Below are positions 47,011-54,747 of a DNA stretch of 64,000 nt, in pieces (within the stretch, counting starts at the first letter, position 1; every line of letters starts with the position of its first letter). The stretch is from Pseudorhodobacter aquimaris (GTDB lineage: Bacteria; Pseudomonadota; Alphaproteobacteria; Rhodobacterales; Rhodobacteraceae), in the NCBI RefSeq assembly GCF_001202025.1, contig NZ_LGHS01000041.1, positions 124,001 through 188,000 on the forward strand, in the 5' to 3' direction. A model generated the notes under the pieces. That model worked only from the letters and a program-made list of their open reading frames with translations. It did no database searches and was not told where the DNA came from. A program made the translations under genes and the position numbers.

Positions 47011-48936
47011 ATGCGCCAGCTATTCTTGGCCGTCATCCTTTGCCTGACCTCTGCCATGGCCGCACAGGCACAAGAGCTGCAATCCCTGTTGCAGACCCAT
47101 GTCGATGAGGTCGCAAAGCCCTCGCGGACCTCGGTTTCGGTCCTGCTGGAGGATCTGGCAGGCTCCGGTCTGCCGGGTGTTGCGGATTTTCTGGAAAACT
47201 GGTCGGATAAGAACATATGGCAGCGCGATGACGGTGTTTTTTTTATCGCCACCCCCCAAGGCGATGATCTGGCGCTGGTCGATATCGACAGCGGCGCGCA
47301 AAGCTTCGCCCCGCAAAGCCGGTTTCAACAGACAAAACCCAATGGCGGCGTGCGGCGTCTGATCGGCACCGCCTTGGTCCAGTTCCAACTGAGCGATCCC
47401 GATCCTGCTCGCCGTGCAAGCGCTATCGCCTCGATTGCGCGCAAACCCGAGGCCGCCCAGCTTGCCCCGTTGCTGGCCGCGATCAAGGATGACCCTGACG
47501 CCGCGCTCAAGGCGCGCAAAATTCAGGTGGCAAATTTCCTCTCGGCCCGCTTTGCCCCCGATCCGGGCGACAGGATCGCGGCGATCAACAGCCTGTCCAA
47601 GGATACCAGCGTCGAGGCGCGCAGCGTGTTGAACCAGATCCTCGAGGCGTCCGAAGGCGTCTCAGCCACGCCGCCCGAGGGTAATATCGCGCGCATCCTT
47701 GATCCTGCCCAAGACCCCGACGGCTTTTACGCCAAGCTGGTCGCCGCCGGTATGGCCCCTGCGCGCATCTCCCCCGCCGAGGTTCGCGCAGCCCTTGAGG
47801 CCAATATCGTGGCGGGCAAGGTTGCTAGCATCCCGCTTGGCCAATTGGACAGTGATGATGCCCGTTTGCGCGCCTATACGCTCTTGTCCGAGGAGGGGCT
47901 TGTGCCGCCATTGGTCACGGATGAGGACCGCGATAACGCCCTGAACGCACATGTCTTTTTCGAACGCTACGCTGAGCCGGACCCCGCAATCACAAAGGCT
48001 GCCGAGGCCACACGCCAAGCCGTCGAGCAGCGGGTTGCCTGGGCGCAGGGCGGGGATCTGGTGCTGGACGGGTTGTCACTGGCGTCGATCTATTTTCTGG
48101 CGGCCATCGGTTTGGCGATCACCTTTGGTGTGATGGGCGTGATCAATATGGCCCATGGCGAGTTTATCATGATGGGGGCTTATACCGGCTATGTCGTGCA
48201 GCTCTTCGTGCCCGATTATACCCTCTCGATCATCGTGGCGCTGCCGCTGGCCTTTGCTGTGACCTTTGGCGCGGGTGTGGCGATGGAGCGGCTGGTGATC
48301 CGCCATCTCTATCACCGCCCGCTGGAGACATTGCTGGCCACTTTCGGTATTTCCATTGCGCTGCAACAGCTTGCCAAGAACATCTTTGGCACCCAAGCGC
48401 GCCCCCTGACCTCGCCCGATTGGCTGGGCGGGGCTTGGATGATCTCGGATGTGATCTCCATCAGCTATATCCGCATTGCGATTTTCGTGCTGGCGCTCAT
48501 GTTTCTGGCGTTGATCCTTTACGTGCTCAAACGGACCCGTTTGGGGCTTGAGGTGCGCGCGGTGACACAAAACCCCGGCATGGCCGCCAGCATGGGCATC
48601 AACCCCGACCGCATCAATATGCTGACCTTTGGCTTTGGGTCGGGGATCGCGGGGATCGCGGGTGTAGCCATCGGGCTTTATGCCAAGGTCACATCGGAAA
48701 TGGGTGCGGATTACATCGTCCAAAGCTTTATGACCGTGGTTGTGGGCGGTGTCGGCAATGTCTGGGGCACGCTGGCGGGGGCCTCGATGATCGGGGGGCT
48801 GCAAAAGGGGATCGAGTGGTTGAACCCCTCAAATACCCTCGCCGCCCAGACCTATATGATCCTCTTCATCATCCTGTTTATCCAATTCCGGCCCAAGGGC
48901 ATCGTTGCCCCCAAAGGCCGGGCAGCGGCGGATTGA
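47011..48936 (+). CDS. urtB: Urea ABC transporter permease UrtB with long N-terminal extension
   Basis: 641 residues. Signal peptide (LFLAVILCLTSAMAAQAQEL). Residues 25-345 are a periplasmic, mostly helical domain with two recognisable blocks (LEDLAGSGLPGVADFLENWS, PDPARRASAIASIARKPEAA, then GDRIAAINSLSKDTSVEARS). From about 350 the branched-chain-type permease follows: SIYFLAAIGLAITFGVMGVI, NMAHGEFIMMGAYTGYVVQL, and ATFGISIALQQLAKNIFGTQ. Many UrtB proteins have about 520-540 residues, so the N-terminal domain is longer here. A HEAT-like role in docking UrtA is possible. Confidence 0.93.
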   Translation: MRQLFLAVILCLTSAMAAQAQELQSLLQTHVDEVAKPSRTSVSVLLEDLAGSGLPGVADFLENWSDKNIWQRDDGVFFIATPQGDDLALVDIDSGAQSFAPQSRFQQTKPNGGVRRLIGTALVQFQLSDPDPARRASAIASIARKPEAAQLAPLLAAIKDDPDAALKARKIQVANFLSARFAPDPGDRIAAINSLSKDTSVEARSVLNQILEASEGVSATPPEGNIARILDPAQDPDGFYAKLVAAGMAPARISPAEVRAALEANIVAGKVASIPLGQLDSDDARLRAYTLLSEEGLVPPLVTDEDRDNALNAHVFFERYAEPDPAITKAAEATRQAVEQRVAWAQGGDLVLDGLSLASIYFLAAIGLAITFGVMGVINMAHGEFIMMGAYTGYVVQLFVPDYTLSIIVALPLAFAVTFGAGVAMERLVIRHLYHRPLETLLATFGISIALQQLAKNIFGTQARPLTSPDWLGGAWMISDVISISYIRIAIFVLALMFLALILYVLKRTRLGLEVRAVTQNPGMAASMGINPDRINMLTFGFGSGIAGIAGVAIGLYAKVTSEMGADYIVQSFMTVVVGGVGNVWGTLAGASMIGGLQKGIEWLNPSNTLAAQTYMILFIILFIQFRPKGIVAPKGRAAAD

Positions 48937-48940
48937 ATCC

Positions 48941-50107
48941 ATGAAAAACACCTTTATTGCTCAAAATCCTTCGGTTCTGTGGTTTCTTCTGGCGCTTGGC
49001 CTGTTCAGCATTGGCGTCACCGCCCTCTCAGAGGTCAGCGGCGTCGGGGTGATCTCCACTTCCTTTGTCAAAGTGCTGGGCAAGATGCTCTGCCTGTGTC
49101 TGATCGCCATCGCGATGGATGTTGTCTGGGGGTATTGCGGTATCCTCAGCCTCGGGCATTTCGCCTTTTTCGGGATCGGCGGCTATGCCGTTGGCATGTG
49201 GCTGATGTATGCGCGCACCGAAGGGATCGTACTGGAAAGCCTGTCGACGCAAGTGATCCCCCCCACCCCGCAAGAGATATCTGACGCCATTGGTAACCAG
49301 ATCTTTGGCGTTGTGGGGTCATCGGATTTCCCGATGATTTGGTCCTTTGCCGACAGCCTTTTCCTGCAACTGCTGATGGTGGTGCTGATCCCCGGGCTGC
49401 TGGCCTTGGTGTTTGGCTGGCTGGCGTTTCGCAGCCGCGTCACCGGGGTTTACCTATCGATCCTGACCCAAGCCATGACCTTGGCGCTCTCGCTCTATCT
49501 GTTTCAAAATGATAGCGGGTTGCGCGGCAACAACGGGCTTTCGGGGTTGCAGAATATTCCGGGGTTTGAGGCGACCTCGCAGGCGACCCTCTCTATCGCT
49601 TTCTTTCTGGCATCAAGTTTTGCGCTGGCGGCGGGCTATGTTTTCTTTGCCTGGGTCGTGTCGGGCAAGATGGGCAGCGTGGTCAAAGGCATCCGCGACA
49701 ATGAGGCCCGCGTGCGATTTTTGGGATATCATGTCGAGAGCTATAAGCTCTTTGTCTTTACTATCACCGCCATCGTGTCGGGCATCGCGGGCGCGCTTTA
49801 CTATCCGCAGGCGGGCATCATCAACCCCGGAGAGATCGCGCCGATTGCCTCGATCTATCTGGCGGTCTGGGTGGCCATCGGCGGGCGTGGACGACTTTAC
49901 GGTGCGGTCATTGGGGCGGCGTTGGTGTCGCTCTTGTCCAGCTGGTTCACCGGCGGCGGTGCACCAAACATCAACCTCGGCTTTTATACCGTGAACTGGA
50001 CCGATTGGTGGCTGGTGCTGCTTGGTTTCAGCTTTGTCGCGGTCACCCTGTTCTTTCCCAAGGGCATCGGGGGCCTGTTCGATTATCTGGTAAGGAAACC
50101 GCAATGA
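48941..50107 (+). CDS. urtC: Urea ABC transporter permease UrtC
   Basis: 388 residues from ATG 48941, 4 bp after the urtB stop. Multi-span permease with LCLCLIAIAMDVVWGYCGIL, SLGHFAFFGIGGYAVGMWLM, and the long loop (ESLSTQVIPPTPQEISDAIG) found in UrtC but not in LivM. QNDSGLRGNNGLSGLQNIPG and the C-terminal INLGFYTVNWTDWWLVLLG are also typical. Its stop overlaps the urtD start (ATGA). Confidence 0.94.
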   Translation: MKNTFIAQNPSVLWFLLALGLFSIGVTALSEVSGVGVISTSFVKVLGKMLCLCLIAIAMDVVWGYCGILSLGHFAFFGIGGYAVGMWLMYARTEGIVLESLSTQVIPPTPQEISDAIGNQIFGVVGSSDFPMIWSFADSLFLQLLMVVLIPGLLALVFGWLAFRSRVTGVYLSILTQAMTLALSLYLFQNDSGLRGNNGLSGLQNIPGFEATSQATLSIAFFLASSFALAAGYVFFAWVVSGKMGSVVKGIRDNEARVRFLGYHVESYKLFVFTITAIVSGIAGALYYPQAGIINPGEIAPIASIYLAVWVAIGGRGRLYGAVIGAALVSLLSSWFTGGGAPNINLGFYTVNWTDWWLVLLGFSFVAVTLFFPKGIGGLFDYLVRKPQ

Positions 50108-50853
50108 GCATGCTTTTGGAAGTGGATGGTGTCTCGGTCAGCTTTGACGGCTTTCGCGCCATCAACAATCTGTCGATCAACTTTGGCAAGACCGAATTGC
50201 GCGCCATCATCGGGCCGAACGGGGCGGGCAAGACCACCTTTATGGATATCGTGACCGGCAAGACCAAACCGGATGAAGGCTCGGTGATCTGGGGGGATAT
50301 GAATATCTCTTTGCTGGGCATGTCCGAAAGCCGGATCGCGATGGAAGGCATCGGGCGCAAGTTTCAAAAACCCACGGTGTTCGAGGCGCAAACCGTGCGG
50401 CAAAATCTGGCCATGGCGTTGAAAAACCCGCGCGGGCCCTTTGCAGTCTTGACCCACCGTAAAACGGCTGAAAACGCCCGCAAGATAGAGGCCGTCGCTG
50501 CGGAGATTGGGCTGGCCGACAGCTTGACGCGGCTTGCGGGGGAACTCAGCCACGGGCAAAAACAATGGCTGGAGATCGGGATGCTATTGGCACAAGAGCC
50601 GCGCCTGCTGTTGGTCGATGAGCCCGCTGCCGGCATGACCGTGGAGGAGCGTGAGAAAACCACGGATATCCTGAGACGTGCCGCGCAAACCCGTGCGGTT
50701 GTGGTGGTCGAACATGATATGGAATTTGTCCGCCGGTTGGATTGCAAGGTTACGGTCCTGCATGAGGGGGCCGTGCTGGCCGAAGGCAGCCTTGATTACG
50801 TGATATCAAACCCTCGGGTGATCGAGGTTTATCTGGGGCGCGCCGATGCTTGA
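50104..50853 (+). CDS. urtD: Urea ABC transporter ATPase UrtD
   Basis: 249 residues from ATG 50104; a longer frame lies inside urtC. Walker A IGPNGAGKTTFMDIVTGKTK, signature ELSHGQKQWLEIGMLLAQEP (SHGQ, usual for UrtD), Walker B LLLVDEPAAGMTVEEREKT, and RFQKPTVFEAQTVRQNLA-like Q-loop region. Powers urea import with UrtE. Overlaps urtE by 8 bp. Confidence 0.94.
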   Translation: MSMLLEVDGVSVSFDGFRAINNLSINFGKTELRAIIGPNGAGKTTFMDIVTGKTKPDEGSVIWGDMNISLLGMSESRIAMEGIGRKFQKPTVFEAQTVRQNLAMALKNPRGPFAVLTHRKTAENARKIEAVAAEIGLADSLTRLAGELSHGQKQWLEIGMLLAQEPRLLLVDEPAAGMTVEEREKTTDILRRAAQTRAVVVVEHDMEFVRRLDCKVTVLHEGAVLAEGSLDYVISNPRVIEVYLGRADA

Positions 50854-51541
50854 CGTTAAAAATCTCGACCTGTTTTACGGGCAAAGCCAGATCCTTTACG
50901 GGATATCCTTGGAGGCATGGCCGGGCCGGATCACCACCGTGATCGGCAATAACGGTGTGGGCAAAACCAGCCTGCTCAAGGCAATCGCAGGGCGTCATCC
51001 GGCGGCGGGTGGCACGGTTGCCGTTTCGGGTGACGCGGTGATGTTGTCCTCGGCATATGATGCGGCGCGGGCGGGTATCGCCTATGTGCCACAAGGCCGG
51101 GAGGTCTTTGCCTTGATGAGCGTGCAGGAAAATCTTGAAACCGGTTTTGCCTGCCTGCCGAAATCCGAACATCACATCCCCGATGAGATTTTCGATCTGT
51201 TTCCGGTGCTGAAAGATATGCGATCCCGGCGTGGCGGGGACCTCTCGGGGGGGCAGCAACAACAGCTTTCCATCGCGCGCGCCCTGATCACCCGCCCCCG
51301 GGTTCTACTTCTGGATGAGCCGACCGAGGGCATTCAGCCCAATGTCATCCAGCAGATCGGAGACGCGCTTGGCCTGCTCCGCACAAGGGGCAATATGGCG
51401 ATTGTTCTAGTGGAACAGAACGCCGATTTCGCCCATGGGCTGGGCGACAGCTTTGTGGTGATGGAAGGCGGGCGCATAAAGCGCCGCGCCGAGAAAGCCA
51501 GCTATACCAAGGCAATGTTGGTGGATGATCTGGCGCTTTAA
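50846..51541 (+). CDS. urtE: Urea ABC transporter ATPase UrtE
   Basis: 231 residues. LDLFYGQSQILYGISLEAWP, Walker A GNNGVGKTSLLKAIAGRHPA, IAYVPQGREVFALMSVQENL, signature LSGGQQQQLSIARALITRPR, Walker B VLLLDEPTEGIQPNVIQQIG. The final DRFVVMEGG-like switch region and the C-terminus (KASYTKAMLVDDLAL) are complete. Last gene of the operon; its 3' end overlaps the convergent exporter gene by 4 bp, so no terminator lies between them. No urease genes in the window. Confidence 0.94.
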   Translation: MLDVKNLDLFYGQSQILYGISLEAWPGRITTVIGNNGVGKTSLLKAIAGRHPAAGGTVAVSGDAVMLSSAYDAARAGIAYVPQGREVFALMSVQENLETGFACLPKSEHHIPDEIFDLFPVLKDMRSRRGGDLSGGQQQQLSIARALITRPRVLLLDEPTEGIQPNVIQQIGDALGLLRTRGNMAIVLVEQNADFAHGLGDSFVVMEGGRIKRRAEKASYTKAMLVDDLAL

Positions 51542-53370
51542 GCCGACGCGGCGCCGTCCTCTTCCTCGGAGGATTGGCGCGCCCACATCGCCGCATAGCG
51601 CCCGCCATTGGCCAAAAGCCGGTCATGGGTGCCTTGCTCGACGATCTCGCCCGCCTCCAGCACGATGATCTGGTCGGCATCGGCAATGGTCGACAGGCGG
51701 TGCGCAATGGTGATCACGCTGCGCCCCTCACCCATGGCCAGAAGGCTATCCTGAATGTCGCGCTCTGTCTGGGTATCCAGCGCCGAGGTCGCCTCATCCA
51801 ACAGCAGGATCGGCGGGTTTTTCAGCAAGGTGCGCGCAATGCCCACACGTTGCTTTTCCCCGCCCGAAAGTTTCAGGCCGCGTTCGCCCACGGGGGTCTC
51901 ATATCCCTCGGGGAGCGACAGGATGAAGTCATGGATCTTGGCGGCACGGGCGGCGGCCTCTACCTCGGCAGCCGTGGCATCGGGGCGACCATAGGCGATG
52001 TTATAGCGCACGCTGTCGTTGAACAGCACCGTATCTTGCGGCACCACGCCGATCTGCGCATGCAGGCTGTCCTGGGTCACATCGCGCAGGTCCTGCCCGT
52101 CGATGCGAACCCCGCCATCCACCACATCATAAAAGCGAAACAACAGCCGCCCGATGGTCGATTTTCCCGAACCCGACGGCCCGACAAGCGCAATCCGCTG
52201 CCCCGGCGCCACGGTAAAGGACACCCCTTTCAGGATCGCGCGATCCGGATGATAGGCGAATTTGACATTGTCAAAGACCACCTCGCCGCCGCTGACCTTA
52301 AGGTCTGGTGCACCCGGCTTGTCCTTCACCTCGGCAGGCTGGCCAAGCAATGCGAACATATCGCCCATATCCACCAGCGACTGGCGGATCTCACGGTAGA
52401 CCGAGCCGAGGAAATTCAGCGGCATAGTGATCTGGATCATATAGGCGTTGACCATGACAAAGTCACCCACGGTCAAAATGTCCTGCTGCACCCCCATCGC
52501 CGCCATGACCATTACAATCACAAGACCGGTGGTAATGATAAGCGACTGCCCGGCATTCAGGAACGAAAGGCTCTGTCCGGTCTTGACGGCCGCCGTTTCA
52601 TATTGGCGCATGGCACCGTCATAGCGGTCCGCCTCGCGCTGTTCTGCGCCAAAATATTTCACGGTTTCAAAGTTTAACAGGCTGTCGATCGCCTTTTGGT
52701 TCGCATCGGTATCTTGATCGTTCATCTGTCGGCGGATCCGCACGCGCCATTCCGTCACCTTGAACGTGAAACTGACGTAAAGCGTGATCGTCACCACCAC
52801 CACGGCCATATATTGCCAGCCGAAAAGCACGGCAAAAAGCACCGATACCATCGACAGCTCAAGGATCAACGGACCGATGGAAAACAGCATGAAGCGCAAC
52901 AGGAAATCCACACCCTTCACGCCGCGCTCGATGATCCGGCTAAGGCCCCCGGTCTTGCGCGCGATGTGATAGCGCATGGACAGACGGTGAATATGGGTGA
53001 AGGTTTCCAGCGCCAGCTTGCGCAAGGCCCGCTGTCCCACGCGCACAAAGACCGCATCGCGCAATTCGCCAAAGGCCACCGCGCCAAGCCGCGCAAGGCC
53101 ATATGCAATCGTCAGCCCCACCGCGCCAAACATCAAAAGCGCGCTTTCGCTCGGCGCCTCACCGGCCAGCGCATCCACAGCAGCCTTATAGAAAAACGGC
53201 GTGGAGACCGAGATTATCTTGGCCAGCACCAGAAAGAACAGTGCAATCACCACGCGGCGGCGTACCCAAGGCGCGTCATCGGGCCACAGATAGGGGATCA
53301 CCCTGCGAATGGTTTGCATCGCGGGGGCTTCGACCTGGCTGGGGTCGCGGGTTGTGGCGGTGTTGCGCAT
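51538..53370 (-). CDS. ATM1/HMT1-type ABC exporter
   Basis: 610 residues from ATG 53370. Half-transporter: six membrane segments at about 30-310 (RRRVVIALFFLVLAKIISVS, LFAVLFGWQYMAVVVVTITL, and SLIITTGLVIVMVMAAMG), then the ATPase with Walker A GPSGSGKSTIGRLLFRFYDV, signature LSGGEKQRVGIARTLLKNPP, Walker B ILLLDEATSALDTQTERDIQ. The RRQMNDQDTDANQKAIDSLL and NFETVKYFGAEQREADRYDG segments are typical of ATM1-like exporters, which move glutathione-linked or Fe-S-related compounds and metals. Confidence 0.92.
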   Translation of the reverse strand: MRNTATTRDPSQVEAPAMQTIRRVIPYLWPDDAPWVRRRVVIALFFLVLAKIISVSTPFFYKAAVDALAGEAPSESALLMFGAVGLTIAYGLARLGAVAFGELRDAVFVRVGQRALRKLALETFTHIHRLSMRYHIARKTGGLSRIIERGVKGVDFLLRFMLFSIGPLILELSMVSVLFAVLFGWQYMAVVVVTITLYVSFTFKVTEWRVRIRRQMNDQDTDANQKAIDSLLNFETVKYFGAEQREADRYDGAMRQYETAAVKTGQSLSFLNAGQSLIITTGLVIVMVMAAMGVQQDILTVGDFVMVNAYMIQITMPLNFLGSVYREIRQSLVDMGDMFALLGQPAEVKDKPGAPDLKVSGGEVVFDNVKFAYHPDRAILKGVSFTVAPGQRIALVGPSGSGKSTIGRLLFRFYDVVDGGVRIDGQDLRDVTQDSLHAQIGVVPQDTVLFNDSVRYNIAYGRPDATAAEVEAAARAAKIHDFILSLPEGYETPVGERGLKLSGGEKQRVGIARTLLKNPPILLLDEATSALDTQTERDIQDSLLAMGEGRSVITIAHRLSTIADADQIIVLEAGEIVEQGTHDRLLANGGRYAAMWARQSSEEEDGAASA

Positions 53371-53448
53371 TCTATCTCTCGCTTGGCGTTCTTGCCCGTA
53401 TCTATCCCGCGCGCCGCGCAATGGCCATAGCCGCGCACAGACCGCAGC

Positions 53449-53476
53449 AAAAAACCTGCCGAGGGGTCCCAGCAGG
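53449..53476 (-). terminator. Rho-independent terminator of sodB
   Basis: On - CCTGC (53472-53476), loop, GCAGG (53455-53459), then TTTTTT. The stem is extended by a G-C pair and partly paired loop bases. It starts 24 bp after the SOD stop. Confidence 0.65.
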
Positions 53477-53499
53477 CAAATTTCAGCATATCAAAGGAC

Positions 53500-54102
53500 T
53501 TATTTCAGGCGCGATGCCACGTTTTCCCAGTTGACCAGATTGTCGAGAAAGTTGGTCAGATAGGCAGGGCGCTTGTTGCGGAAATCGATGTAATAGGAAT
53601 GCTCCCAAACATCACAGCCCAGCAAGGCAGTCTGACCAAAGCACAGCGGGTTCACGCCGTTTTCGGTTTTGGTCACCTTGAGGCTGCCGTCCTTATCCTT
53701 GACCAGCCACGCCCAGCCGGAACCGAACTGGCCCGCGCCCGCAGCCGAGAAATCATCCTTGAATTTCTGCACCGAGCCAAAGCTGTCGACCAGCGCTTTT
53801 TCCAGATCGCCCGGTATAGCACCCTTGCCCGGCCCCATCATTTCCCAAAACTGGGCGTGGTTCCAGTGCTGGCTTGCGTTGTTGAAAATACCGCTCTGCG
53901 CGACTGCGTCCGCGTCATAGGTGCCGACGATAATCTCTTCGACAGACTTGCCTTCCCACTCGGTTCCGGCGATCAGCTTATTGCCGTTATCGACATAGGC
54001 CTTATGGTGAATGTCGTGATGATATTCCAATGTTTCCTGGGACATACCGGCCGAAGCCAGCGCATCATGGGCGTAGGGAAGATCGGGAAGTGTAAAAGAC
54101 AT
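53500..54102 (-). CDS. sodB: Superoxide dismutase [Fe/Mn]
   Basis: 200 residues. Metal ligands in EYHHDIHHKAYVDN, NASQHWNHAQFWEMM and LGCDVWEHSYYIDFRNKRPA; AGAGQFGSGWAWLVKDKDGS and the His-X3-Trp/Gln pattern match the Fe-type class. It disproportionates superoxide in the cytoplasm. It stands alone beside the sarcosine oxidase operon, which yields H2O2; terminator follows. Confidence 0.95.
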   Translation of the reverse strand: MSFTLPDLPYAHDALASAGMSQETLEYHHDIHHKAYVDNGNKLIAGTEWEGKSVEEIIVGTYDADAVAQSGIFNNASQHWNHAQFWEMMGPGKGAIPGDLEKALVDSFGSVQKFKDDFSAAGAGQFGSGWAWLVKDKDGSLKVTKTENGVNPLCFGQTALLGCDVWEHSYYIDFRNKRPAYLTNFLDNLVNWENVASRLK

Positions 54103-54201
54103 GGCGTTTCCTTTCAGAAGTTACATCTGTTAACCCGAATAAGAGGCTTCGGGTTCCAAAGGTCAAGGGCAGAGGCAATAAATAACGTTCTGCACCAGCG
54201 C

Positions 54202-54747
54202 CTAAATCTCTGAGCCCTTGGTTGCCGAATGCGTCAACAGCCCCATCACATAGCTTGCAACAGAGCGAAAGCTGACCAAAGTATAGCCGCCATCTTCCAC
54301 CCAAAACGCCACCGCAACCTGTGCTGCACGAGTTCGACGCAGTTCTCCGGGTTCCAGCCCGGCCAGATCCACGGGGCAAAGCTTGGACAATATCTGCTCC
54401 GCCTTCTCTCCTTCGATCCGGAAAACGGCGCGGGCATCAGAAACATCTTCGGCCAGAAAATGAATTACTGCCAGCGCGTTACGCAAAGTTTCTAATGTAG
54501 AACCTACATCCGCGTAAGGTAGGATTACGAGTAGTTCATCCGGTGACATCCAACCAACAGAGCGCCCGCCTTTTTGCACGATTCGACGCGCCGCCGGCAC
54601 CGAAAGCCCAAGCTTTTTCAGCGCCGCTGCCAGCGGTTTTTGCCTTAGATCACACCGCAGGCTGATCATGCCCAAAGGACCAATCTCACGGATTTTGGCG
54701 AAACCTTCAAAAGTTTTCCCGCCCAAGGCGCTGACCAGATCATGCAT
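54202..54747 (-). CDS. soxG: Sarcosine oxidase gamma subunit
   Basis: 181 residues from ATG 54747; overlaps soxA by 8 bp, and a longer frame would lie in soxA. Gamma-subunit fold: FAKIREIGPLGMISLRCDLR, GWMSPDELLVILPYADVGST, FLAEDVSDARAVFRIEGEKA, LSKLCPVDLAGLEPGELRRT. Last gene of soxBDAG; the subunit completes the heterotetramer and may help transfer the methylene group to the folate site of alpha. Confidence 0.9.
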   Translation of the reverse strand: MHDLVSALGGKTFEGFAKIREIGPLGMISLRCDLRQKPLAAALKKLGLSVPAARRIVQKGGRSVGWMSPDELLVILPYADVGSTLETLRNALAVIHFLAEDVSDARAVFRIEGEKAEQILSKLCPVDLAGLEPGELRRTRAAQVAVAFWVEDGGYTLVSFRSVASYVMGLLTHSATKGSEI

